Shown here: piece after piece, positions 1 to 9,208 of the stretch
Position numbering within the stretch: position 1 is the first letter of the stretch
Layout of the letters: each line of letters opens with the position of its first letter
From: Cladosporium sp. IMV 00045
Lineage: Eukaryota > Ascomycota > Dothideomycetes > Cladosporiales > Cladosporiaceae
Assembly: GCA_001931905.2 (NCBI GenBank)
Contig: MSJI02000414.1
Span: 1 to 53,263, forward strand
Reading direction: 5' to 3'
Length of the DNA stretch: 53,263 bases
The notes under the pieces: generated by a model
The model's database searches: none
Told to the model about the DNA's origin: nothing
The model's input: the letters and a program-made list of their open reading frames with translations, nothing else
Position numbers and translations under genes: made by a program

Positions 1-225
1 ACCAACGTCTGCTCAGCCACATGACTGGCCAACCTCTCTAATTACTTCAATGTCCTCTTCTTCTCGTATCACTTTGCCATAGTCTCAACCCTATCACCTT
101 CCTCTTTTGCCGTACGCTTCATCCCATCTACTACTACCTCACACCGTCTCTTGCATTAGTTCGTTGATCGTCTCTAGTCCGTCCGTCCAATCCACCTTAA
201 CCCCAACAACATCCCTAGCAAAACC

Positions 226-1587
226 ATGTCCTGGGCCGCAAGGATAAAAGATGCATCGTTGCCTCCTCCGTCAACTCCAGACTTGGACAATGTAGCCAAC
301 AACATGCCTTCCCTTCGCTCATTATCCAAATACGCCCTCTCGGCTTTTGGAGCCTCTCAATCCGTCTTCGCAGACAACATGAATTCATTCTCTCTCGACG
401 CCTCGTCCTCCTGCTCTTCCTCCCCGGAATTGTCCTGCCACAACACCACCGTCCAACCCAACCTTTGCTGCTTCAACTCCCCCGGCGGTGCCCTCCTCCT
501 CACGCAATTTTGGGACACATCGCCACCAACCGGCCCAGACGATTCGTGGACTCTGCATGGTCTTTGGCCGGACAATTGTGACGGCTCCTACGATGCCAAC
601 TGCGACCAGCGCCGGGCCTACACCAACATCACCGAAATTCTCAAAGCGTCCGGCAGCGACGACGTCCTGTCCTACATGCAAACCTACTGGAAAGACTACA
701 AAGGCGACGACGAGTCTTTCTGGGAGCACGAATGGAGCAAGCACGGCACCTGCATCAGCACGCTCAACCCCTCCTGCTACCCCTCCTACCAGCCAACGCA
801 AGAAGTGCCCGACTTCTTCAACCGCACCGTCTCCCTCTTCCAATCCCTGCCCTCCTACGCCTTCCTCGAAGACGCCGGAATCCTCCCCTCGACCAGCAAA
901 AGCTACACGCTCGCCGAACTCCAAGCCGCCCTGAGCGCCAACCACGCCGACCAGCAAGTCTACCTCGGCTGCTCCGGCGGCGCCCTCAACGAGATCTGGT
1001 ACTTCTTCAACGTCCGCGGCACGCTGCAGGACGGCTCCTTCGAGCCCGCCGCGCCCCTGGCCCGCTCCAAATGCCCCGGCACGGGAATCAAGTACCTGCC
1101 CAAACGTGCCGGCTCTTCTCCCACGGCGACACACACGTCAGGCACAGCGGCTCCCACCCCGACCGGCGGAAACGGCGCGCCTTTCACCGGCAAGGGACAC
1201 CTGGACGTCCGCGTCTCCTCCGGCGGCGGCGCCAAGGGCTGCCTCATCTCCAACGGCAAGTGGTTCGTTTCCGGGACGTGCGCGACGTACACCGCCGTGC
1301 CGGAGTCTCAGAACGCGCCAAGAGCTGCGGATGACGATGCAGCGCCTGAAGCATTCACTCTCCGCTCTTCCAAAGGTTCCTGCGGAATCGTCGACGGCGC
1401 TTTCGCGTGCGGCTCTGACGTGTCAAACGCGCAGGTTTTCGGCTCCGACGGGAAAGGCAGGTTGGTTTACGAGGGGAGTGGGAATTTCTCCGCCGAGGGG
1501 ACGCCGAGTGGGACGAGGCAGGTGGAGGTTTTCGTGGGAGAGGGTGAGAGGGCGGTCAGTCTGGAGGTTGAGTGGAGGGGTGCTTGA
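226..1587 (+). CDS. RNase T2 family ribonuclease (Rny1-like)
   Basis: A secreted or vacuolar endoribonuclease that cleaves single-stranded RNA through a 2',3'-cyclic phosphate. Both catalytic segments are visible: CAS I (WTLHGLWPDNC, His111) and CAS II (FWEHEWSKHGTC, Glu169 and His173), with many cysteines in the N-terminal half for the usual disulfides. A Thr/Pro/Gly-rich linker (about residues 295-320) leads to a C-terminal beta-rich extension of about 130 residues, as in Saccharomyces Rny1 and unlike the short RNase Rh type. Start choice is uncertain: the ATG at 226 opens the frame, but the ATG at 304 (Met27) begins a better signal-peptide-like stretch (MPSLRSLSKYALSAFGASQS). Single exon, 453 aa from the first ATG. 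It is convergent with the HSP12-like gene. Confidence 0.93.
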   Translation: MSWAARIKDASLPPPSTPDLDNVANNMPSLRSLSKYALSAFGASQSVFADNMNSFSLDASSSCSSSPELSCHNTTVQPNLCCFNSPGGALLLTQFWDTSPPTGPDDSWTLHGLWPDNCDGSYDANCDQRRAYTNITEILKASGSDDVLSYMQTYWKDYKGDDESFWEHEWSKHGTCISTLNPSCYPSYQPTQEVPDFFNRTVSLFQSLPSYAFLEDAGILPSTSKSYTLAELQAALSANHADQQVYLGCSGGALNEIWYFFNVRGTLQDGSFEPAAPLARSKCPGTGIKYLPKRAGSSPTATHTSGTAAPTPTGGNGAPFTGKGHLDVRVSSGGGAKGCLISNGKWFVSGTCATYTAVPESQNAPRAADDDAAPEAFTLRSSKGSCGIVDGAFACGSDVSNAQVFGSDGKGRLVYEGSGNFSAEGTPSGTRQVEVFVGEGERAVSLEVEWRGA

Positions 1588-2195
1588 AGTGGGTTCCTTG
1601 GGGATTCGAAATGAGGAATGAGCGCATGTATATATGCATGCTAGACGCATTTAGATGTGATAGACGAAAGATATGGCAATTTACATTTAACGAAGGCTGC
1701 GATGCTGGCATCGACAGTATTGGTCGTGGTAGATTCGGCGAAGGCTGCTGAAAGCCAATGCAATGGTTCTCTGGCTTCCTTCTCAAAGCTTCGACTCGGA
1801 TCCGTTGAATATACATGTGCCCACATGCACAACCATCGCAACAACGAATAACAGGCATCACTCTCACTTTCACCAGGCATCAAGACGTCCGAAACAGCGA
1901 TCACACGAAAGAAAATGAAGTGAAGAGAGACATGGAAAGAAGATTCTCTTCATTCACAGCTCATCGGAGTTTCATACTAATCTCAGGTTTCAAACGCAAT
2001 CAGAACAAGCAAACTTCCCATTTCAGGATCCGTCATCATGGAGCTCAATCGCCACCGCAGGCTTCCACCGACCAGCCAACACCGCCACCACGAGCATCAG
2101 CAAGTGCAGGTTGAGAAGGAAAAGAAGGAAAAGAGAAAAGGAGAACGTGATGTCAGGTAAGAGTGCAAGTCTGAAAGAAAGAGGAAAAGCTGCAG
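1588..2195. other. Gene-free 3' region between convergent genes
   Basis: This stretch lies between the RNase T2 stop and the end of the reading-frame tail of the HSP12-like gene. Short open frames occur on both strands but show no recognisable protein and no codon bias. It probably holds the two 3' UTRs. Confidence 0.5.
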
Positions 2196-2477
2196 CTACT
2201 TCTTCGGATCGGCAGGAGCAGCAGGAGGAGGACAAGGCTTGTCGGCAGGCTTGTCGGCGGGCTTGTCGGCGGGCTTGTCAGCAGGCTTCGGTTTGTCGTC
2301 CTTGGGCTTGTCGTCCTTAGGTTTGTCGTCTTTCTTGTCATCCTTGTGCTGCTTATCGTCATGAGAATGCTGGTGACCGTGGTGGAAGAAACTGCTGAAA
2401 TCCTTGTGCTCGTGGTGGGGGCTCAGGTGGGGAAGGTGGTGGTGCTCGTGCTGCGGGTGGTCGGCATGGTCTTTGTT
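2196..2477 (-). other. In-frame 93-codon extension behind the TAG stop of the HSP12-like gene
   Basis: Directly after the TAG the same frame stays open for 93 codons to a TAG at 2196-2198. The encoded sequence is far from random. A His-rich block comes first (HEHHHLPHLSPHHEHKDF, then FFHHGHQHSHDDK), followed by Lys/Asp units (KDDKPKDDKP), then four DKPA units, then PCPPPAAPADPKK. Most codons end in C or G (GAC, AAG, CAC, GCC), as in neighbouring coding regions. It could be reached by stop-codon readthrough, by RNA editing of TAG to TGG, or by alternative splicing. A 48-nt in-frame intron at 2498-2451 would remove the TAG, but its donor GTCGGC is poor. It could also be a recently lost coding tail now in the 3' UTR. 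Confidence 0.6.
2232..2345. repeat. Short tandem repeats encoding DKPA and DDKPK units
   Basis: About four imperfect 12-bp units (gcttgtcggcgg type) lie at about 2235-2285 and three 15-bp-like units (cttgtcgtccttgg type) at about 2290-2340. On the minus strand they read DKPA and KDDKP in the frame of the HSP12-like tail. The 12- and 15-bp periods keep the frame. Confidence 0.75.
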
Positions 2478-2898
2478 CTACTTCTTCTCGATGCCGACCG
2501 CGTGCTTGGCCTTGTCGAGGAGGGACTCGTCGGTGTGGGTGGTGTCCTTCTCGCGGGAGATCTGGTCCGTGGCGGACTGAGTGGTCGACTTCTGGGAGTC
2601 GGGGACGGCGTCACTGGATGGGGAGTTAGTTGGGGTGGGGGAAGGAAAGGTGGGAAGGAGGAGTAGCGGGGTGTTGGTGGAAAGTGATGGTGTTGGCCAT
2701 GACGTACCGCTGGACCTTGTCGCCGACGCCGGTGAGGGTGTCGTGAATCTTGTCGGTGGTGGACTTGGAGCTGTCCGGAGTGACCTTGTCGGTGACCTCT
2801 GTGGTGGGTTGTTAGTGATGAGGAACGGAGTGATGGTGAACTGAGCGACGAGTGATGGACGTACTGTCACCGAGATCCTTGCGAGTGGCGTCAGACAT
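2478..2898 (-). CDS. HSP12/HSP9-family small stress protein
   Basis: Small hydrophilic stress protein of the HSP12/HSP9 family, which in yeast binds membranes and is induced by heat, osmotic stress and stationary phase. Three exons: 2898-2865, 2798-2708 and 2613-2478, with introns of 66 and 94 nt (donors GTACGT in both; acceptors CACAG and ATCCAG). The product is 86 aa. It starts MSDATRKDLGDKVTDKVTPD, has repeated S/T-K-S-T-T motifs around residues 21-26 and 49-53, and ends with the family signature SLLDKAKHAVG just before a TAG stop at 2478-2480. The ATG matches the family N-terminus (MSD-x3-KD). The frame stays open for 93 more codons after the TAG (see the next entry), so the true C-terminus may vary. 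The promoter side (above 2898) has a long pyrimidine tract on the coding strand. Confidence 0.88.
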
Positions 2899-3740
2899 GA
2901 TGATGGTTGGTTTTGTTTGGAACGGTTGTTGGTTGATTGAGTGAGTGTTTTTGTGTTGTTGATTGGAGTTTTGGAGGAATGTGGATATGGGTAGTGGGTG
3001 TGAGTGGGAAGAAGAGGAAGAGAAGGGAGAGGGAGGAAGAAAGAGGGCTACTTATGGTTATCGCTGGGGAAGCAGTGAACATGAACGAGAGGCATCACAT
3101 GCAGGCAGCAATGTCGTTGGTGTGTCGTCACTGGTTGCCTCATCTATCTGTGTGACCACAAGAGCGGGAAGGTGCAGACTGCAGAACTGGAAGGGGAGGA
3201 CTGAGGCATGTAATGCTTGGAACATGTGATTACACGAATTACAGATTGACGACTATGCAAGGTGCTGAATGAAAAGGAAGTGGAATGACAGATTCATTGA
3301 TATCATTGATGTTGTATCGCTCATGAATTCTCGTGATCATCTACTCATACCGACCAGCAATATCCCTCTCGCTTGTTGCGGGTCTTCTTGAGCTGACCGC
3401 TCGTCTTTCGACAGTCGACGCCGAAGACGGGAGGATGGTCAAGCAAAACATCATGCAGCAGCCGGAAGAACCAGTTTCCCCTTCAAATACGATTCGCCTT
3501 CTTCACCAAAACATGTCAGTACTTTGCATCACATTTCTGGGCCTGATGTCGCTGGGCCAAAGTCTCCTCAAGATCGGTTGCCAGAAAAAGCTTGACATCT
3601 TTCCTCAGGGCAAGGCTGACGCATTAAGAGGGAATATTCCACTCATATGGCTGCTTTGTTTAATCAAGTCGCGGCTGTGATCTGCTTGTGATGAACTCTG
3701 TATCTCTCCGCTGCTCTTAACTGCAGCATCGAATGATTGC
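2899..3740. promoter_or_regulatory. Upstream region of the HSP12-like gene, with a 42-nt purine/pyrimidine tract
   Basis: There is no convincing gene here. An uninterrupted run of 42 purines on the plus strand (3006-3047), which is a CT tract in the direction of the HSP12-like gene, sits about 110-150 bp upstream of its ATG, as is common near fungal transcription starts. One AGGGG stress-element core is at 3192-3196. The 115-codon frame at 3333-3680 has no recognisable product. Confidence 0.45.
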
Positions 3741-5603
3741 TCACCAATCATCACCTTCGTCATTGTTTTCCCTTTCATCGGTGCTCCCCTCATCAGAAGA
3801 ATAGTGATCCTTGAGCGTGACCGAGATCCCTACACGACCTCCCTTGGTGTCATCATGGGAGTCATCGCTCTCATGCACTGCAGTTGGATACTCCAGTGGC
3901 TTTGTTTCCTCCGAGAACGGAAATGTCGGTGCTCCAATCCGCGGGCTCACCAGCTTGAAGTGATTGCTGTATTCTTTGAAATCTCTCGCTCTCTCATTCC
4001 AGCACCATGTGTAGAATGTGCCGTGGCATTCAGACCAGTGGTCGATAAACTGCAGGCCGACGTTCAGCTCCTTGACGGTTACCATGAGTTTGAGTCCCAA
4101 GTAGCACTTCTTCAGAGTTTCCTCGTCCATCAAGAAGACGAAGGTGTTGGCGCTGGGTGGCATATCCGATGGGAGGTCGAGTGGCGGTGCCTTGGGAAAG
4201 TGGTAGCGCTTGCAGATAAGCTTGCCCATTGGCTTCACTGCTGTGTTCTTGAGTTTGCTGAACACCTCTTGGGATTCGTTCGAGGTGTGCTGGACCGGCA
4301 CAATTTCGACGACCTCAAGACCGACGTCCTCCTCTGTGCTGACGACCTGGAGATCTGAGTGAGATTTGATGGAAGTTATCTGCTCAAGGGATGCGAAAGC
4401 AGCAATGCCGGCACTGATAATGCCCAGTGTATGTGCTTTACTGAAGCCCTTCTGTGCCATCGCCGCTTCCTCTGGGGTCATCCAGTCGCCCTGATAGTTT
4501 ACATTCGCGTAGTAGCCTTTGAAGAAGGTTGAACACGAGATGTTGAAAGCTCCAGGAAAGACTTGCTTGACAGCTGCAAGCTCCACATACTCGCCCTCGA
4601 TTGCCTCCAGAGCACCTTTGGCTGCATTGATCTGATCGGTGTATTCGGCGCAGACTCGATGGTAGAGAAGATAGTTGAAAAAGTTGCGCAACACATTGCA
4701 AGCGGCGCTGGTGACCTCTTTGTCGTGCTTGAGATCGTCGTGCCAGAGGAACTGTTCCGGGAACAATGTGGAGAAGAACCCTTTGGTGACGCCTTCAAAG
4801 TCAACACACCACTTGCCGTCCTGCTCGCTGAGGCTTGTCACAACATCTGTGGACACGAAGCTGAGCTGCTTGCGCCTTGCCTTCTCCTCTTTGCTCAAAG
4901 ATTCGTTTTCTTCCTTGCTCATGCCTCCGGTGCACGTTGAAGCACGTTCTTCGAACCCGCCGTAGATCAAGAACTTGCGAAAGACTCTCAATGTCTCCTG
5001 GTGGAGCTTGCGGTTCATTTTGTATCTCAAGACGGCAGTTTCGAGCCTTTCGTAAACTGGATGTTCGGTGCTGTACTCCTCATTTTCAGCCTGCTGTTCT
5101 TCGGCCGAGAGAGCTGGCTCAACATGGTCATGCTCAAAACCCGTGTGCTTGAGCATGCCCTTGGTAAGATGAGGGTTAATCCCAAGGGCTGCTTGTCTTT
5201 TCGCAGCCTCTTCTCCATGGTCAGCCTTGGCTGCGACCTTGGCTTTCGCCATGTCGAAAGGCTTGCGACGCCTAATTTGCTTGTTGTCGATTACTTCTAT
5301 GAGTTCACTTTCCTTGAGAATCTCGCGGACTGCTGACGCCGGCTTGTACTTGCGCATGCGAGGGAAGCCCAAGATGTGCTTCACACTGACCGAACCGTTA
5401 CCTTCCTGAAGTTTGCCTAGCAAGTGAGCGTCAGACTGTAGGTTTTCATCGCTGAAGTAGTGCTCCACTTGGCGAAGGATTTCTGCTTTGTCGAGTGCTT
5501 GGGATCTGTCGGAAGTGAACGGTGGCAAGTCCTCAGTTGAGCCGTCGATGGGAGTAGTCAGTGGTGTGATATGAGGAGTTGCGGCATCTGCAGGAGGCTC
5601 CAT
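3741..5603 (-). CDS. La-motif (HTH La-type) RNA-binding protein
   Basis: Single-exon 620-aa protein. Residues about 40-114 form a La motif: the helix ILRQVEHYFSDENL, then LLGKLQ, then a VSVKHILGFPRM strand and the wing ending in KQIRRRKP. This winged-helix fold binds 3'-terminal RNA. I see no classical RRM with RNP1/RNP2 after it, so it is not a canonical La protein. The remaining ~490 residues look folded (for example FEGVTKGFFSTLFPEQFLW and FFKGYYANVNYQGDW) and end in an acidic Asp/Glu/Ser tail. ATG at 5603 directly precedes the open frame. It is divergent from the inositol kinase gene. The La motif is clear; the function of the C-terminal part is unknown to me. Confidence 0.85.
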   Translation of the reverse strand: MEPPADAATPHITPLTTPIDGSTEDLPPFTSDRSQALDKAEILRQVEHYFSDENLQSDAHLLGKLQEGNGSVSVKHILGFPRMRKYKPASAVREILKESELIEVIDNKQIRRRKPFDMAKAKVAAKADHGEEAAKRQAALGINPHLTKGMLKHTGFEHDHVEPALSAEEQQAENEEYSTEHPVYERLETAVLRYKMNRKLHQETLRVFRKFLIYGGFEERASTCTGGMSKEENESLSKEEKARRKQLSFVSTDVVTSLSEQDGKWCVDFEGVTKGFFSTLFPEQFLWHDDLKHDKEVTSAACNVLRNFFNYLLYHRVCAEYTDQINAAKGALEAIEGEYVELAAVKQVFPGAFNISCSTFFKGYYANVNYQGDWMTPEEAAMAQKGFSKAHTLGIISAGIAAFASLEQITSIKSHSDLQVVSTEEDVGLEVVEIVPVQHTSNESQEVFSKLKNTAVKPMGKLICKRYHFPKAPPLDLPSDMPPSANTFVFLMDEETLKKCYLGLKLMVTVKELNVGLQFIDHWSECHGTFYTWCWNERARDFKEYSNHFKLVSPRIGAPTFPFSEETKPLEYPTAVHESDDSHDDTKGGRVGISVTLKDHYSSDEGSTDERENNDEGDDW

Positions 5604-6108
5604 AGCTGCGTGAGGCTGAGTTGATTGATTTGGTATGCAGAGTGTTTGTGAAGAGAAGATGAGGAAAGTTCAAGGCGTATTCGTGCCGAGTTGTTGAGCT
5701 GTACTTGAGCCTGAGACTTTTGAGCATGTTTTGCAAGCTGCAACTACATGTGATTTCTGACAGTGAATTCACCATCATCACAAGTCTGATGTGAATGTAG
5801 GTCAACAATGATCTCAAAGTCGAGGCTCGAGGTGGAGTGACAGCAAACGGCGCCTTTCTTAGCGCCGCGCACGGCCACGTTCTCGCTCCGAGGAGCTGGA
5901 TTGTGTCAACGTCGGCCAAGAGGTGGGATGTGTTAAACATGTGCTTCATGCATGCAAGGAACCTGCATCAATCTTTACTCTTCAAACGAACATCACGGCA
6001 ATCATAGATTGTTAGATTGAGCAGTCACCAATACATATAGAGGTTTGGAAATTAGATCTTGACAGCAAAGATACGAAATTGACGACAAACAACACGACCT
6101 TATCAACC
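5604..6108. promoter_or_regulatory. Shared divergent promoter, La-motif gene / inositol kinase
   Basis: The 505-bp spacer separates two head-to-head ATGs. No gene is visible; the open frames here overlap only the 5' leader of the La-motif gene. No named regulatory motif stands out. Confidence 0.5.
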
Positions 6109-7119
6109 ATGGCTTCTTCCCACGGGTCAGAACTCGATGCTTCCACCCTCAAGTCGTTCGAAAACGCCGCGGCCGGACACGATGGCGTCCTCTCCGACGA
6201 GTCTGGCGAGCTGGTAATCAAGCCATGCGTTCAAGCCGAAATCGATTTCTACACAACTACCGCAGCCGACCACCCCGAGTTCGCAGAGCTCATGCCCACC
6301 TTCATGGGCACCTTATCACTCGGTGCACCAGCCTCAGTCACCGACGAACAAGTCGCGCAAGTCGCCGGAGACGCCGCTGAAGAGCAAGCGATGAAAGACA
6401 AGCGACTGCATGGAGCCAAAATCGCCACCGAGTCCGCCATCGTGCTCGAAAATCTGACGCACGGTTTCAAACAGCCCAACGTGCTGGACCTCAAACTCGG
6501 CGCCAGACTCTACGCCGACGGCACCGCGCCCGAGAAAGCCGCAAGGCTCGACAAGGTCGCCTCGGAAACGACGAGCGGCTCGCTCAACTTCCGCATCGCT
6601 GGCATGAAGGTCTGGAACGGCAAGGATTTCGAGACGTACGACAAATTCTATGGCCGCAAATTCTCCGCCGAAAACGTCAATAATGGCTTCGAGACGTTCT
6701 TCGCGCCTCTGTTCGCTCCAGGCGTCAAAACGGAGCAGGCAGCCGAGGTGCTCGAGACCATCCTTGCTGAAATCACAAAGGCCCGTCACATCCTCGAGAA
6801 GGCCGAGTCGAGAATGTACAGCGCCAGCGTGCTTATTGTTTACGAGGGTGACGCCGACACTCTCGGATCGCTCATGAGCGACGGCAAGGACAAGACTCCC
6901 AGAGTGGACGAAAGGGCACCGACCACACAGGAAGTGGCGAAGAGTGAAGCCGAGGAAGAAGAGGACGAGGAGGAGGGTCCGCCGCCTGCCTTCAAGGTGA
7001 AATTGATCGATTTCGCCCACGCCCAGTGGACGTCTGGAACTGGTCCCGACGAGAACATGATCAAGGGGCTGAAGAATATCGAGAAGCAGATGGATGCGCT
7101 GATCGCGAAGCTTGACTAA
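6109..7119 (+). CDS. Inositol polyphosphate (multi)kinase, Arg82/Ipk2-like
   Basis: Inositol phosphate kinase of the IPK family, phosphorylating inositol trisphosphate and tetrakisphosphate in the nucleus; the yeast homologue Arg82 also scaffolds transcription factors. The family signature PxxxDxKxG is present as PNVLDLKLG (residues 123-131), and the C-terminal metal-binding motif is IDFAH (300-304). An acidic insert (EEEEDEEEG) lies just before the last catalytic block, as in Arg82. The frame is open slightly upstream, but the first ATG is at 6109 in a strong context (ACCATGG), giving 336 aa in one exon. It is divergent from the La-motif gene. Confidence 0.9.
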   Translation: MASSHGSELDASTLKSFENAAAGHDGVLSDESGELVIKPCVQAEIDFYTTTAADHPEFAELMPTFMGTLSLGAPASVTDEQVAQVAGDAAEEQAMKDKRLHGAKIATESAIVLENLTHGFKQPNVLDLKLGARLYADGTAPEKAARLDKVASETTSGSLNFRIAGMKVWNGKDFETYDKFYGRKFSAENVNNGFETFFAPLFAPGVKTEQAAEVLETILAEITKARHILEKAESRMYSASVLIVYEGDADTLGSLMSDGKDKTPRVDERAPTTQEVAKSEAEEEEDEEEGPPPAFKVKLIDFAHAQWTSGTGPDENMIKGLKNIEKQMDALIAKLD

Positions 7120-7241
7120 AGGTCTTGCCTTAAGGTGGATGACAGACACGCCCTGAACGACTATTGTTTAATGTAGATATGCTCTCAATTCGTTGCTGAT
7201 TACCATGTGCTCATGTGTTCGACGACTGACCCTCGCAAACC

Positions 7242-8567
7242 TCACTTCTCAATCCCAAACTCCTTCAAAATCGCCTCACCCTGCTCGCCAACATCAGGTA
7301 TAGGATCCATCCGCACCGCAAGCCCTTCAGCCGCGCCCGCAGGTTTCAGCGCAGGAATCTTCCCCCGACTGGTATCCACCTCACTCCAGCGCTCCCTAAA
7401 CTTCAACTGCGGATGATTCCACAACCCTTCCATATCATTGACCTTCGCATTAGCGATCCGCGCAGACTGCAAGCGCTCCAACCAAGACTCCGCGTCCGCG
7501 CTCTGGAAGACGTCTTCAATGATCGCTTTCAGTGCCTTCCGATTCGTGCTCCTCTTCGCCGTGCTGTCGAATCTCTCGTCCTGCAGCAGTTCTTCCCTGC
7601 CTAGAACATCGCGGCAGAAAATCCCCCACTCCCGCTCGTTCTGCATGCCCAGCATGACAGTGCCCTGGCTTCCAGTCTCGAAAGGCCCGTAAGGGTAGAT
7701 ACTCGCGTGCTCCGCGCCACTCAAACCAGGCGGAGCAGCGCCATCGTACGCGTAGTACATTGGAAAGCTCATCCACTCAGCCATACTCTCCAACATGCTC
7801 ACGTCAAGCCTGCAGCCCTTGCCAGTCTTGTGACGCGCCAGCAGCGCCGCGAGGATGTTGTTGTACGCCGTCGTGCCAGCGGCAATGTCGGCGATACTAA
7901 TACCCGCTTTGGCGGGTCGACCAGGTGAGCCTGTGATGCTGAGAAAGCCCGCCTCGGCCTGGATGAGGAGGTCGTAGGCTTTCTTGTCCTTGTAAGGGCC
8001 GGTGGAGCCGTAGCCGGAAATGTCACAGACGATCAGACCTGGGTGCTTGGTTTTGAGGGTTTCGTAGCCCAATCCCATGCGTTCCGTGGCGCCGGGGGCG
8101 AGGTTCTGCACCATCACGTCGGCTTTGGCGAGGAGCTGTTTGAGAGCTGAGAGGTCTTTGGGGTTTTTGAGGTCGAGGGCTAGGGATTCTTTGCTGCGGT
8201 TCGTCCAGACGAAGTGAGAGCAGAGGCCGTTGACGCGGGTGTCATGGTCGCGGTTGAAGTCGCCTCGTCCGGGTCGTTCGATTTTTATTATACGTGCGCC
8301 TAGGTCCGCGAGTTGGCGGGTGCAGAATGGGCCTGCGATTGCTTGTTCTAGGGCGACGACCAGTGTACCGGAGAGAGGAAGTGTGGCGTTGGGTGTGGAT
8401 GCGACTTGCTGTACGGATTGCGTCGAGCTCAATGATCTTGTTTGGTCTTTTTTGATTAAGTATTTCACTTGCAAGATTACAGGTCGCCGTGTCAAGATTG
8501 TCGTTGACGGTGGAGTCGTTGCGATTGACCTCGGGCACAGCCTTAGCAATGTATGTGACGACGCCAT
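7242..8567 (-). CDS. Family III CoA-transferase (CaiB/BaiF), probably mitochondrial
   Basis: Transfers CoA between carboxylic acids. The sequence resembles the SUGCT-like (succinyl-CoA:glutarate) branch, but substrate cannot be read from it. After an Arg/Ser/Thr-rich presequence lacking acidic residues (about 1-55, mitochondrial targeting type), the core starts at LEQAIAGPFCTRQLADLGARIIKIE. It includes the DVMVQNLAPGA segment and the catalytic Asp (about residue 199, in AYDLLIQAEAGFLSITG). The first ATG is at 8567 (441 aa if unspliced). A 60-nt in-frame stretch at 8468-8409 (donor GTGAAA, acceptor GTACAG) could be an intron removing 20 presequence residues. The 3' end converges with the inositol kinase gene. 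Confidence 0.88.
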   Translation of the reverse strand: MASSHTLLRLCPRSIATTPPSTTILTRRPVILQVKYLIKKDQTRSLSSTQSVQQVASTPNATLPLSGTLVVALEQAIAGPFCTRQLADLGARIIKIERPGRGDFNRDHDTRVNGLCSHFVWTNRSKESLALDLKNPKDLSALKQLLAKADVMVQNLAPGATERMGLGYETLKTKHPGLIVCDISGYGSTGPYKDKKAYDLLIQAEAGFLSITGSPGRPAKAGISIADIAAGTTAYNNILAALLARHKTGKGCRLDVSMLESMAEWMSFPMYYAYDGAAPPGLSGAEHASIYPYGPFETGSQGTVMLGMQNEREWGIFCRDVLGREELLQDERFDSTAKRSTNRKALKAIIEDVFQSADAESWLERLQSARIANAKVNDMEGLWNHPQLKFRERWSEVDTSRGKIPALKPAGAAEGLAVRMDPIPDVGEQGEAILKEFGIEK

Positions 8568-9208
8568 TGTGACTACGGCTACCACAAAGGAATGCGAATC
8601 TTATAGAGTTCGAAAATGCGAGTCCGCTCTCGCAAATACTTTCCTAGATACCTGGGAATATAAAACAACACCATCGCCGAGATCGCAGGTTGTTGGATCG
8701 GCAATCGGGAATACAGGTTACATCGCGTTGTCTTTGTTCCGAAAGCTTGCCGAGTGGCGTTTACAATCGTGTATGGTGGAGAGCTTTCATTATATATTTG
8801 ATGAGTGGCATTAATACAAATCTCACTGCACTGTAAGAGGTATCAGAACACAACCATCGTATGGAAAGGTAGTGCAAGACTAAAAGCTGCCTTCTCGCCA
8901 ACCGAAACCATCAGCAGAGCCTCGCCAAATTTCGCCAGTCAACAATAAATCAAGATATCCAGTGAAACAAGACTTTTCACATTCTTCAAAGACAATAATT
9001 GTACACTTGTATACAACAGACAGCCGCGAGTTGAGAGAGAGAGAATATGTATCGCGGAGCTCAAAAGCTGTCCAAGATTTCACCCCCTTGCCAGGAAATG
9101 CAACCTCCATGCGGAATCGTCGTCCTTCGTCCTCCTACTCGTCGCGCGGAAATGCGCCTCTTCCTACAGTATCGCTGTGATATGTCCTAGTCCTTTCTGT
9201 CGACAGGT
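8568..9208. other. Gene-free interval upstream of the CoA-transferase
   Basis: It holds the promoter of the CoA-transferase gene and the 3' UTR of TOM20, both on the minus strand. I see no convincing coding frame or structured repeat. Confidence 0.45.

Noticed and set aside
385..1134. 250-codon antisense frame under the RNase T2 gene
   Set aside because: It is Gly/Val/Glu-rich mirror sequence of a C/G-ending coding strand, with no family and no independent codon pattern.
2232..2345. Repeats considered as a CRISPR-like array
   Set aside because: Units are 12-15 bp and contiguous without spacers, and they encode a protein repeat.
3333..3680. 115-codon plus-strand frame between the HSP12-like and La-motif genes
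   Set aside because: It has no recognisable domain, mixed composition and no supporting splice structure, so I treat it as chance.
6334..7149. 271-codon antisense frame over the inositol kinase
   Set aside because: It is a mirror of the clear kinase gene and its residues match no family.
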